This document shows, piece after piece, positions 44,120-52,186 of a stretch of 55,749 nt of DNA (the stretch's first letter is position 1; each line of letters starts with the position of its first letter). Position numbers and translations under genes: made by a program. The stretch covers positions 1-55,749 of the forward strand of contig JAIXXN010000022.1 in the NCBI GenBank assembly GCA_027490725.1, given 5' to 3'. The DNA comes from Oxalobacteraceae bacterium. GTDB taxonomy: Bacteria; Pseudomonadota; Gammaproteobacteria; Burkholderiales; Burkholderiaceae_D. Under the pieces are notes generated by a model, which had not been told where the DNA came from, searched no databases, and saw only the letters and a list, made by a program, of their open reading frames with translations.

Positions 44120-45886
44120 ATGAGCAACGATAAAAACAGCCCAGCGCCCGTCCTGACCTCCAACTTCCTGCGCGCCATCGTCGAAGCCGATCTGGCTGCC
44201 GGCACCCATGTGCGCGAAGGCATGCCGAGCGTGATTACCCGCTTCCCGCCCGAGCCTAACGGTTATCTGCACGTTGGCCACGCCAAGTCGATCTGCCTGA
44301 ACTTCGGTCTGGCGCGCGACTATCAAGGCCGCTGCAACCTGCGTTTCGACGATACCAATCCCGCCAAGGAAGAACAGGAATACGTTGACACCATCATCGA
44401 CAGCGTGAAATGGCTGGGCTTTAACTACGACTACCCGGCCGCCAATGGCGGCGTCGAGCACCACTTGCACTATGCCAGCGATTACTTCGACCAGTTGTAC
44501 GCCATGGCCGAATACCTGATCGAACAGGGCTACGCCTACGTGGATAGCCAGTCGGCCGACGAGATGGCCGCCAACCGCGGCAATTTCAGTACGCCGGGCA
44601 AGAACTCGCCGTTCCGCGACCGTCCGGTCGCCGAATCGCTGCAAATCTTCCGCGACATGAAAGCAGGCAAATACGCTGACGGCGAACACATCCTGCGCGC
44701 CAAGGTCAGCGACGACGCCATGTCTTCGCCCAATATGAATCTGCGCGACCCGGCGATCTACCGGATCCGTCACGCCCACCACGTACGCACCGGCGACGCG
44801 TGGTGCATCTACCCGATGTACGACTACACCCACCCGATTTCGGATGCGCTGGAAAACATCACCCATTCGATCTGCACGCTGGAATTCCAGGATCACCGCC
44901 CGTTCTACGACTGGCTGCTGGAAACCCTGTCGGCCGGCGGCTTCTTCACCCTGCCGGTGCCGCGCCAGTACGAATTCTCGCGCCTCAACCTGACCTACGT
45001 GGTCACCAGCAAGCGCAAACTGCGCCAGCTGGTCGATGAAAACATCGTCGACGGCTGGGACGATCCGCGCATGCCAACCATCGTGGGCCTGCGCCGGCGC
45101 GGTTACACGCCGGAATCGCTGCACCTGTTCTGCGAACGCATCGGCGTGACCAAATCGGACGGCTGGATCGACATGAGCACGCTGGAAGGCTGCCTGCGCG
45201 AAGACCTCGACCCGAAAGCACCGCGCGCCACCGCCGTACTGCGTCCGCTCAAGCTGATCATCGACAACTATCCGGAAGGCCAGACCGAGCCGTGCAGCTC
45301 GCCAGTGCACCCGCACCATCCGGAAATGGGCGTCCGTAACTTCCCGATTTCGCGCGAATTGTGGATCGAAGAAGACGACTTCATGGAAGTTCCGAGCAAG
45401 GGTTACTTCCGCTACTACCCGCCGATCGACGACAAACCGGGTTCGCGTGTGCGTCTGCGTCACGGTTATGTGACCGAATGCACGGGCTACGACAAAGATG
45501 CTAACGGCAAGGTCATCGCCGTGCACGTCAACTACTTCCCCGATTCGAAATCGGGCACGCCCGGCTCGGACAACTACAAGGTCAAGGGCAATATTCACTG
45601 GGTCTCGGCCGCCAGCGCCCTGCAGGCCGAAGTGCGCCTGTACGACCGTCTGTTCACCGATGCCCAGCCGGATGCCGGCGGCAAGGACTTCATTGCCCTG
45701 CTCAATCCGAACGCCAAGGAAGTGGTCACCGCCTACCTCGAACCGGGCATGGGCGACGCCCAGCCGGATCAGCGCTTCCAGTTCGAGCGCCATGGTTACT
45801 TCGTCGCGGACCGGGTCGATTCGCAAGCAGGCAAGCCGGTGTTCAACCGCATCGTCACGCTGAAAGATAGCTGGGTCGCCAAGTAG
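44120..45886 (+). CDS. glnS: Glutaminyl-tRNA synthetase
   Basis: 588 residues. The class I HIGH-type motif is in FPPEPNGYLHVGHAKS near residues 36-51, and the KMSKS equivalent is VVTSKRKLRQLV near 294-305. RFDDTNPAKEEQEYVDTI and the C-terminal anticodon-binding beta-barrels are typical of bacterial GlnRS. It attaches Gln to tRNA-Gln. The start has the preceding leader of about 60 bp and is divergent from the J-domain gene. A long GC-rich hairpin follows the stop. Confidence 0.97.
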   Translation: MSNDKNSPAPVLTSNFLRAIVEADLAAGTHVREGMPSVITRFPPEPNGYLHVGHAKSICLNFGLARDYQGRCNLRFDDTNPAKEEQEYVDTIIDSVKWLGFNYDYPAANGGVEHHLHYASDYFDQLYAMAEYLIEQGYAYVDSQSADEMAANRGNFSTPGKNSPFRDRPVAESLQIFRDMKAGKYADGEHILRAKVSDDAMSSPNMNLRDPAIYRIRHAHHVRTGDAWCIYPMYDYTHPISDALENITHSICTLEFQDHRPFYDWLLETLSAGGFFTLPVPRQYEFSRLNLTYVVTSKRKLRQLVDENIVDGWDDPRMPTIVGLRRRGYTPESLHLFCERIGVTKSDGWIDMSTLEGCLREDLDPKAPRATAVLRPLKLIIDNYPEGQTEPCSSPVHPHHPEMGVRNFPISRELWIEEDDFMEVPSKGYFRYYPPIDDKPGSRVRLRHGYVTECTGYDKDANGKVIAVHVNYFPDSKSGTPGSDNYKVKGNIHWVSAASALQAEVRLYDRLFTDAQPDAGGKDFIALLNPNAKEVVTAYLEPGMGDAQPDQRFQFERHGYFVADRVDSQAGKPVFNRIVTLKDSWVAK

Positions 45887-45914
45887 GCGGCAAGCCCGGA
45901 GCCTATCCTGCACG

Positions 45915-45960
45915 GCAGCACGGGCCGGCGTTTTCCGCAAGGGAAGCGCCGGCCCGCTGC
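45915..45960 (+). terminator. GC-rich hairpin after glnS
   Basis: CGGGCCGGCG (45921-45930) pairs exactly with CGCCGGCCCG (45947-45956); GCAGC/GCTGC outside and TTCC/GGAA inside extend it. There is no T run, so intrinsic termination is doubtful; it may stabilise the glnS 3' end or work with Rho. Confidence 0.5.
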
Positions 45961-46073
45961 ATTGCGGAGCGCGCCACAACTTGTTCAGGACAAATAATAA
46001 AAAAGCAAAATTAACTAACTAGCTACAATCAGATTCCGTTATAGTCTGCGGCACACCCTCACCGTGCTCAGCT

Positions 46074-47915
46074 ATGAACGCCCTGCCATTGCCACAACAC
46101 GGCCTCACGCCCGAACGCCCGGTCTGGTGGACCGGCATCCTGCTCGCCCTACTGACCGGCATTGCACTGCAGGTCGCCGTGCAGCACACCATCGACCACG
46201 AGGCGGCGGGCCGCTTCACCCAGCAAGCCTTTAACGCCCGCTACATCATCAGCTCGCGGCTGGGCGCCTATACCGACGTGTTGCGCGGCTCGGCCAGTTT
46301 CCTTTCGGCCAGTGACCGCATCGAGCGTAGCAGCTTCCACCGTTACGTCAGCGGCCTGATGCTGCCTGAACAGTTTCCCGCGCTCGACAACGTCAACTAC
46401 GCGCAGGCCGTCAGCGCCAGCCAGCGCGCCAGCTTCGAACGCTGGAGCAGTGCTAGCGGCGCGGCTGGCCCAGACGGCTATCCGGCGTTCCGAATTCGCC
46501 CCGAGAGCCAGCGCCAGCAGTACACCGTGCTCACCATGATCGCGCCAATTGCGCCGTTCCGCGCCCGCATCGGCGTCGACATCGGCGTGCGCGCCACCGC
46601 TACGCTAGCGCTCGAGCAAGCCCGCGACAGCGGCAAGATGATGACCTCCGGCAAGCCTATCGAAAACACCCACAACGCGCAGGGCTGGGCGCTGGCGCTG
46701 CGGATGCCGATCTACCGCAAGGATGCAGCGCTGGATAGCGTCGCACAGCGCCGTGCTGCCTACCGGGGCTCCGTCGGCATCGGCTTTAGTGTGCCGCGAC
46801 TGGTCACCGAAGCCATGGCCACCAGCCAGTTGCGCAGCGTCCACCTGCGACTGTATGACGATGGCAAAAATGCCGATGGCAGCCACAGTCCGCCCGTCCT
46901 GCTGTATGACAATCTCGACAGCCTGCCGGCCACCCAGCGCAGCGCCGAGCAGTTCAGCGTGATACTGCCACTGGCCTTTAACGGGCGCAGCTGGAACGCC
47001 GCATTCAGTGCCCCGAAAAGCCTCTGGCTATCGCGTTTCGACGTATTCCTGCCGTGGCTGGCCATGGCCTGCGGCTTCCTCGGCGCGCTGCTGATCTACC
47101 TGCTGATTCATACCCTGGCCTCGTCGCGCCGGCGCGCCGTCAGCATGGCCGAAGTCATGACCCGCGAGCTGCTCGACAGCCAGGCCAAGCTGCAGCAATC
47201 GCACCACACTTTGCGCCAGTTGGCCGCCCATGCCGACCAGATCAAGGAGCAGGAGCGCAAGCGGATTGCCCGCGAAATCCATGATGATCTGGGCCAGAAT
47301 CTGCTGGTACTCCGCATCGAAACGGATATGCTGGCCACCCGCACCCGTTTGCGCCACCCGCGCCTGCATGCGCGCGCCTGCCACACGCTGGCGCAGATCG
47401 ACAGCACCATCAAGAGCGTGCGCCACATCATCAACGATTTGCGCCCGACCGTGCTCGATCTGGGCCTGACCCCGGCGGTGGAATGGCAGATTGCCCAGTT
47501 CCGCCAGCGCTCGGGCATCGTTTGCGAACTGATCGAGCAGCAGAGCGACATCCACATCGACGACCGCTGCGCCACCGCCATCTTCCGGGTGCTGCAGGAA
47601 TCGCTGAGCAACATCATGCAGCATGCGCGCGCCAGTCTGGTCCGGGTGGAACTGCGCCACCACAACGGCATGCTGACCATGACCATTAGTGATAACGGCA
47701 TCGGCATGCGTCCGAACAGCCGCAACAAGACGGACTCTTTCGGACTAATCGGCATGGAAGAACGCATCCACCTGCTGGGCGGCCAGTGCGCGATTACCGC
47801 TGGCCACCATGCCGGTACCACCGTCTCGATTTCGGTACCGATCGACTATGCCGCGCCGCCCCCTGCAGAGGAGCTCAACGCCACAGCACGCTTCGCTGCA
47901 GAGCTCACCCAGTAA
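46074..47915 (+). CDS. CHASE-domain sensor histidine kinase (HisKA_3/NarX class), orphan
   Basis: 613 residues. Membrane helices at about 18-37 and 324-346 frame a periplasmic CHASE domain (about 45-310, with RYIISSRLGAYTDVLRGSASFL). A coiled linker leads to the HisKA_3 dimerisation helix with phospho-acceptor His403 in RIAREIHDDLGQ. The HATPase domain has N-box LQESLSNIMQHA and the G1 box ISDNGIGM, then FGLIGMEERI. CHASE senses small extracellular molecules such as cytokinin-like adenines or peptides. NarX-type kinases pair with LuxR-type regulators, but none lies nearby, so the partner is elsewhere. Confidence 0.9.
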   Translation: MNALPLPQHGLTPERPVWWTGILLALLTGIALQVAVQHTIDHEAAGRFTQQAFNARYIISSRLGAYTDVLRGSASFLSASDRIERSSFHRYVSGLMLPEQFPALDNVNYAQAVSASQRASFERWSSASGAAGPDGYPAFRIRPESQRQQYTVLTMIAPIAPFRARIGVDIGVRATATLALEQARDSGKMMTSGKPIENTHNAQGWALALRMPIYRKDAALDSVAQRRAAYRGSVGIGFSVPRLVTEAMATSQLRSVHLRLYDDGKNADGSHSPPVLLYDNLDSLPATQRSAEQFSVILPLAFNGRSWNAAFSAPKSLWLSRFDVFLPWLAMACGFLGALLIYLLIHTLASSRRRAVSMAEVMTRELLDSQAKLQQSHHTLRQLAAHADQIKEQERKRIAREIHDDLGQNLLVLRIETDMLATRTRLRHPRLHARACHTLAQIDSTIKSVRHIINDLRPTVLDLGLTPAVEWQIAQFRQRSGIVCELIEQQSDIHIDDRCATAIFRVLQESLSNIMQHARASLVRVELRHHNGMLTMTISDNGIGMRPNSRNKTDSFGLIGMEERIHLLGGQCAITAGHHAGTTVSISVPIDYAAPPPAEELNATARFAAELTQ

Positions 47916-48065
47916 GAATTTTCCTGACGCCGTTCAGCCAATTCCAGACAGGAAATAGGTGTTTCCTGACAATGTTTGCGCAAAATCAAAAGGCGATCGT
48001 TTCCGCAGGATAAAAATTGCGTTGCATCACCCCTGCTAAATGCCACCACACCATAAGGATGTCCC

Positions 48066-48740
48066 ATGAAACATATCGCCGCACTCGATCTGGAACCGAT
48101 CAAAGTCAAACTGATGCACCAAGAATCCGGCGAAGGCTGGACCCTGGAATATGCCAACGCGGTCGAACACGAATACCGGCGCTTCCTGTTCCTCATGAAA
48201 ACATTCCCTCATGAACAGGCCGCACCACTGGTCGATGTCGACACGTTCTGGCACTACCACATCCTCGATACCCTGAAATATGCAGCCGATTGCGATGCCG
48301 TGTTCGGCCATTTCCTGCACCACTTCCCCTACATCGGCCTGCGCGGCGCCGACGATCTGGTGGCGCACGAACGGCTCGGCGTGCGCATGCAGGAATTATA
48401 TGAAAGCACTTTTGGCGAAGCCTATCCGCTGCTGCTTGGCACCCAGGCCGGTGGCGCGAGCCGCGCCGCAGATTCGGCAGCCGCCCGGCAGACCGCGTAT
48501 TCCGCCGTGGCGAGCAAAACTGCCTACTCGGCCGTTGCCGCAAAGACTGCCTATTCCGCCGTTGCGAGTAATACCGCCTACTCGGCCGTCGCCGCAAAGA
48601 CTGCCTATTCCGCCGTTGCGGGCAAAACAGCCTACTCCGCCGCTAACGCGCAGACCGCCTATTCCGCTGCAGGACAGCCGGCGCCGGCGGCCGACAACGG
48701 TCTGTTCACGTTGCGGCCGCAGTTGCCGAAGGCAGCCTAG
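48066..48740 (+). CDS. GRDP-like (PF07173) protein with C-terminal TAYSA repeats
   Basis: 224 residues. Residues 1-125 match the glycine-rich-domain-containing-protein-like fold: VDVDTFWHYHILDTLKYAADCDAVFGHFLHHFPYIG near 57-91 is its signature, with a His-rich core suggesting metal binding. From residue 142 there are seven copies of a nine-residue unit built on TAYSAVA, ending near 203. Function of bacterial members is unknown. The repeats are exactly periodic at 27 bp and contain Thr-Ala-Tyr-Ser in every copy. No signal peptide. A 10-bp hairpin follows the gene. Confidence 0.75.
   Translation: MKHIAALDLEPIKVKLMHQESGEGWTLEYANAVEHEYRRFLFLMKTFPHEQAAPLVDVDTFWHYHILDTLKYAADCDAVFGHFLHHFPYIGLRGADDLVAHERLGVRMQELYESTFGEAYPLLLGTQAGGASRAADSAAARQTAYSAVASKTAYSAVAAKTAYSAVASNTAYSAVAAKTAYSAVAGKTAYSAANAQTAYSAAGQPAPAADNGLFTLRPQLPKAA
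48489..48677 (+). repeat. Seven 27-bp coding repeats (TAYSA units)
   Basis: Each 27-bp unit encodes (Q/K/N)-T-A-Y-S-A-(V/A)-(A/N/G)-(S/A/G/Q). Units 1-5 are the most alike and alternate VAS/VAA; units 6-7 drift to ANA and AGQ. Near-identical DNA in units 2 and 4, and 1, 3 and 5, suggests repeat expansion in pairs of 54 bp. Confidence 0.9.
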
Positions 48741-48761
48741 GACAAACTTAGGCGGACTCAG

Positions 48762-48785
48762 GCAGATCAAGACGGCTTGATCTGC
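48762..48785 (+). terminator. Perfect hairpin after the GRDP-like gene
   Basis: GCAGATCAAG (48762-48771) pairs with CTTGATCTGC (48776-48785) around ACGG. There is no T run behind it. CCTAGG/CTTAGG/CTCAGG repeats at roughly 10-bp spacing (48736-48762) precede it. Confidence 0.55.
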
Positions 48786-48885
48786 TGATCGCGCAACAAA
48801 ATAGTGCTGGGTGGAAATTAATTTCAGCAGCTTGCTCAAATAAGTGGCATACTGTCAGCAGTTCGAACTCATCCGGGAGCCCAGC

Positions 48886-49098
48886 ATGGCCATCCAGCCT
48901 ACCGCCCAATCGTCCACCGTGCAGGTCACGCCGACGCAACTCAATCCGCCGACCGCCGGCAAAGCGGTCGCCAAACCTGCCGAGCAAGTGAAGCAGGCGG
49001 CGCCACCGCCACCGCCGCCACCACCGCAGGCCGCCACCGGTCCTGCCGTGAATACCAGCGGTCAGCGTACCGGCACCACCATCAGCACCTCCGCCTGA
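48886..49098 (+). CDS. Small proline-rich peptide of unknown function
   Basis: 70 residues from the ATG at 48886, preceded by a good GGGAG site. It begins AIQPTAQSSTVQVTPTQLNPP, has an octaproline run near residues 40-47, and ends NTSGQRTGTTISTSA. It has no Cys, no signal peptide and few charged residues. The family is not recognised. It lies about 145 bp after the GRDP-like gene in the same direction and is followed by a terminator, so it is a genuine separate unit. Confidence 0.65.
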   Translation: MAIQPTAQSSTVQVTPTQLNPPTAGKAVAKPAEQVKQAAPPPPPPPPQAATGPAVNTSGQRTGTTISTSA

Positions 49099-49124
49099 GT
49101 CCGGCGGACAGAGCCAGAAATGAC

Positions 49125-49163
49125 AACGGCGCGTCACCTTGCGGTACGCGCCGTTATTCTTTG
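49125..49163 (+). terminator. Intrinsic terminator after the proline-rich peptide gene
   Basis: AACGGCGCGT (49125-49134) pairs with ACGCGCCGTT (49146-49155); the loop has an extra ACC/GGT pairing. The tail ATTCTTTGCT is only moderately T-rich. Confidence 0.75.
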
Positions 49164-49243
49164 CTAGCCAGCTAGCTCTCAGACACGCTATCCCACAGCG
49201 GGGACAGCTGTTGCCGCAAGCAGTCTGACTACTGCTGACTTGA

Positions 49244-49483
49244 TCAGGCAGCCATCAGTTCGCGCAGTTCGCGAATGCTGAAATCGCTGATCTCGTGCAT
49301 GCGGATCAGGATCGTCGCACCGATCGGCAGCGTGTTGTGACGGATCTTGCTGATGACAGGTGGCGCGACTTCCAGTGCGCGGGACAGGGCAGCATCGTTT
49401 TTCAGTTGCAATTTCTCGATGATGGCATCCAGCACGCGATTCGGATTGTAGGTCGGCGAAGAGGTGATTTCTTTGATAGACAT
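49244..49483 (-). CDS. Small helix-turn-helix protein
   Basis: 79 residues. The core KNDAALSRALEVAPPVISKIRHNTLPIGATILIRMHEISDFSI matches a Cro/repressor-like HTH: helix 2 in DAALSRALE and the recognition helix in PPVISKIRHN. It lacks any extra domain, so it is a DNA-binding-only or adaptor protein. A perfect palindrome TGTAGTACTACA (49563-49574) lies about 80 bp upstream and may be its operator. Similar small HTH genes are common in Oxalobacteraceae chromosomes and are not necessarily phage-derived. Confidence 0.75.
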   Translation of the reverse strand: MSIKEITSSPTYNPNRVLDAIIEKLQLKNDAALSRALEVAPPVISKIRHNTLPIGATILIRMHEISDFSIRELRELMAA

Positions 49484-49904
49484 GATAATTTTTGAGATAA
49501 GTTTGGTCGTCTATGAACGAAAAACGACACATGGGTAAAATAATTTTTTGATCTATTACCGATGTAGTACTACAAAATTCAGAAATTTATCCTGCTTTTT
49601 AGCACTAGATCGGAATTATACACGCCTTAATTAGCGATCGAACAACAGACCACTTAGATTTGTGAGATTTTGAGAGATTCTACCCCTAAAACTTATGTTA
49701 GGTATTCATCTGTTGTAAGAAAAGGTATAAATTTTTGTAAAGCGAGCGGAACCGCTCTGGACCGGCATGTCGGGGAATGCCGTATGATGTGGGTCGAATT
49801 TGATGTTCGACAATCAATTGAGGTTGTTATTTTGACATATTGCAGCGGACTGCGCCCGGCGCACCCTTTTCTAGCTGCCCATCTTTACAAGCTTTTACCA
49901 CACC
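49484..49904. other. AT-rich 421-bp region with several perfect stem-loops
   Basis: No supported gene. The left half (49484-49740) is unusually AT-rich for this genome and contains the TGTAGTACTACA palindrome. The right half contains consecutive perfect stems: GAGCGG-AA-CCGCTC (49744-49757), CGGCAT...ATGCCG (49763-49782), GTCGAA...TTCGAC (49793-49811) and GCAG-CGGA-CTGC (49842-49853). This may be a structured RNA or the leader of the gene at 49905. Confidence 0.5.
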
Positions 49905-50159
49905 ATGACCTACGAAGAATTCCTCGATGAAGTAACCACCCTGCTCTACGAACTGTACGAGCTGGACGACGCCGCAGCTATCAAACTGGTGATGGATGCC
50001 CAGGCTGCCGACTATTTCGTCAAACACGATGATCTGCCGGAACTGCGCACCCGCGAGCAGGCCAAGCTGGACGCCCAGGCGCTGTATAAGGCCAAGCAGG
50101 AACGCAACCAGACCCAGCGGAAGCAGCAACAGCGCCTGCAGCAGTCGCGCAAACGCTAG
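49905..50159 (+). CDS. Small hypothetical protein with a basic Gln/Arg-rich tail
   Basis: 84 residues. The first 50 are acidic and helical (TYEEFLDEVTTLLYELYELDDAAAIKLVMDAQAADYFVK). From about 50 the helix continues as a basic, Gln-rich coil (AKQERNQTQRKQQQRLQQSRKR). The family is not recognised. No clear ribosome-binding site precedes the ATG, but codon choice and lack of competing frames support it. It is convergent with the SDR gene. Confidence 0.6.
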   Translation: MTYEEFLDEVTTLLYELYELDDAAAIKLVMDAQAADYFVKHDDLPELRTREQAKLDAQALYKAKQERNQTQRKQQQRLQQSRKR

Positions 50160-50194
50160 ATTGCCCGGCGTCGCCCGGCCGGTCCGCGACCGTA

Positions 50195-51082
50195 TCAGGA
50201 CTGTCGGTGCGCCAGAAACTCGGCCACCGTGCGATAGCGCAGCCGCAGCCCCAGCTCGCGCTGCAAACGGCCATTCTCGAGCTGGCGGGATTCCGACATG
50301 AACGATAGCAGCGCCGGCGTCACCACCTGGCGCAGCGCCGCGCGGGTCAGGCGCGGTGGTCGCGCCAGTCCGTAGGCATCGGCCACCGCATCGAAATACT
50401 CCCCCATCTTCATGGCACTGTCGTCCACCGCGTGGTAGACCCGCTGCGGGCGGGCGCGGAACATGGCCGCCACAATAATGCGCGCCAGATCGTCGGCGTG
50501 GATATGGTTGGTGTAGACATCCTCATCACCCAGCAAAGCCGGCGTACCTGCCTGCAGTCGCTGCAGCGGCAGGCGCTCGGCCGCATAAATGCCCGGCACC
50601 CGCAGTATCGACAAGCGCCCGCTGGCGCGCCGCGCCCACTGGCGCAGCACCTGCTCGGCATCGACGCGGCGCTGGGCCCGCGCCGTGGCGGGCGCCACTG
50701 GACGCGACTCGTCAAAACGCGCCCCGCCGCAATCGCCATACACGCCCGTGGTGCTGACATAAACCACTTGCGCATGCTCAGGTAAAATGGCGGTCAGATG
50801 CCGGGTACGCTGATCCTGCGCGCCGTGCGCCGCAGGCGGTGCCAGATGCAGCACCGTGTGCGCCAGTCCGCGCAGGCGGCGCAGCGTGGCAGGCTGGTCC
50901 AGATCGGCCACCAGCGGCTGGGCACCCAGCGCGCGCAACTCGGCGCAGCGTGCCGGCTGACTGGTCAGCGCGTAGACGCGGAAGTACGGCGTGAGCAAGG
51001 GCAGCAAACGCATGCCCACATCGCCGCAACCGACGATCAGCAGGCGCGCACGGGCGAATTTTTGTAGTGAGATTTTATTCAT
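50195..51082 (-). CDS. SDR/NAD-dependent epimerase-like protein (extended, YeeZ-type)
   Basis: 295 residues. The Rossmann loop is ARLLIVGCGDVGMRLL near residues 12-27 (GxxxxGxxx, as in the atypical YeeZ branch). VVYVSTTGVYGDCGG near 106-120 holds the Ser/Thr and Tyr positions of the SDR active site, and NHIHADDLARIIVAAMF is a typical later segment. It probably binds NAD(P), with unknown substrate. It starts only 11 bases from the divergent reductase gene, with no ribosome-binding site of its own visible. Confidence 0.8.
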   Translation of the reverse strand: MNKISLQKFARARLLIVGCGDVGMRLLPLLTPYFRVYALTSQPARCAELRALGAQPLVADLDQPATLRRLRGLAHTVLHLAPPAAHGAQDQRTRHLTAILPEHAQVVYVSTTGVYGDCGGARFDESRPVAPATARAQRRVDAEQVLRQWARRASGRLSILRVPGIYAAERLPLQRLQAGTPALLGDEDVYTNHIHADDLARIIVAAMFRARPQRVYHAVDDSAMKMGEYFDAVADAYGLARPPRLTRAALRQVVTPALLSFMSESRQLENGRLQRELGLRLRYRTVAEFLAHRQS

Positions 51083-51093
51083 CGAAGGATTGT

Positions 51094-52122
51094 ATGACGT
51101 TTCAGATTACTGTACAGCCTAGCGGCCACCAATTCAGCTGCGAGGAAGACGAAACCATTCTGGCCGCTGCGGTACGCGCCGGTATCGGCCTGCCCTATGG
51201 CTGCAAAAACGGCGCCTGCAGTTCCTGCAAAGGCAAAGTGCTGAGCGGCAGCGTCAGCCATAAACCGTATCAGGAACGTGCCCTGCCTGCAGACGAAGCG
51301 GCGGCCGGCATGTCGCTGTTCTGCTGCGCGAGCCCGCACAGCGATCTGGTGATCGAAGCGCGTGAAGTAGCGGGTAGTGAAGATTACCCGCTGCGCAAAA
51401 TGCCGTCGCGGGTCGCCACTCTGGAACGCCTCACCGATGATGTGATCGTCATGACGCTGCAACTGCCGGCCAACGAAACGCTGAAATTCCGCGCCGGCCA
51501 GTACATCGAATTCCTGCTGCGTGACGGCAAGCGCCGCAGCTACAGTCTGGCCAGCGCGCCGGGTAGCGAACAGCCACTGAGTCTGCATATCCGCCACCTG
51601 CCCGGCGGCGTGTTCACCGATCAGGTGTTCGGCACCATGAAGGAGCGCGACATTCTGCGCTTCGAAGGCCCGCAGGGCAGCTTCTTCGTGCGCGAAGAAT
51701 CAGACAAGCCGATGCTGCTGCTCGCTTCCGGCACCGGCTTCGCCCCGATCAAGGCCATCATCGAACACCAGCAGGCGCAAGCTTCGACCCGTCCAATGAC
51801 GCTGTACTGGGGCGGGCGCCGTCCACAGGATCTGTACATGGATGCACTCTGCCGCGAGTGGGCGGCAACGCTGCCCAACTTCCGCTACGTGCCGGTGATC
51901 TCCGACGCACTGCCGGAAGATGGCTGGCAAGGCCGCAGCGGCTTTGTACACGCCGCCGTGCTGGCCGACCTGCCCGATCTGTCTGCCTATCAGGTGTATG
52001 CCTGCGGTGCGCCGGTGATGGTGGAATCGGCGAAACGCGATTTCGTCGCCCAGTGTCAGTTACCGGAAGACGAGTTCTACGCCGACGCCTTCACCAGCGA
52101 AGCTGATCTGCACAAATCCTGA
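51094..52122 (+). CDS. 2Fe-2S ferredoxin-FAD/NAD reductase (AscD/CDP-glucoseen reductase-like)
   Basis: 342 residues from the ATG at 51094 with a GAAGGA site. The N-terminal plant-type ferredoxin domain has Cys37, Cys42 and Cys45 (YGCKNGACSSCKG) plus Cys77 or Cys78. The FAD domain shows RRSYSLAS, and the NAD domain shows LLLASGTGFAPIKAIIEH. It moves electrons from NAD(P)H through FAD to the iron-sulfur cluster. CDP-6-deoxy-delta-3,4-glucoseen reductase is the nearest named family, but with no deoxysugar genes here it is more likely a general reductase for an oxygenase or other partner. Confidence 0.88.
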   Translation: MTFQITVQPSGHQFSCEEDETILAAAVRAGIGLPYGCKNGACSSCKGKVLSGSVSHKPYQERALPADEAAAGMSLFCCASPHSDLVIEAREVAGSEDYPLRKMPSRVATLERLTDDVIVMTLQLPANETLKFRAGQYIEFLLRDGKRRSYSLASAPGSEQPLSLHIRHLPGGVFTDQVFGTMKERDILRFEGPQGSFFVREESDKPMLLLASGTGFAPIKAIIEHQQAQASTRPMTLYWGGRRPQDLYMDALCREWAATLPNFRYVPVISDALPEDGWQGRSGFVHAAVLADLPDLSAYQVYACGAPVMVESAKRDFVAQCQLPEDEFYADAFTSEADLHKS

Positions 52123-52186
52123 GTTTCCTCCCCACGGGCGCCGTAACGGAGGCCACGCCATCCGGCGCGGCGCCGCGAAAGCGCCC

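Noticed and set aside
44096..45979. 627-codon open frame opposite glnS
   Set aside because: Shadow of glnS; the translated product has no family features.
48489..48677. Possible CRISPR array from the 27-bp periodicity
   Set aside because: The units are contiguous coding repeats without spacers.
48858..48876. GTTCGAAC-like segment resembling a tRNA T-loop
   Set aside because: No acceptor, anticodon or D stems can be formed around it.
49670..49930. 86-codon open frame before the gene at 49905
   Set aside because: No ribosome-binding site, crosses the stem-loop run, overlaps the next gene in another frame and has no domain.
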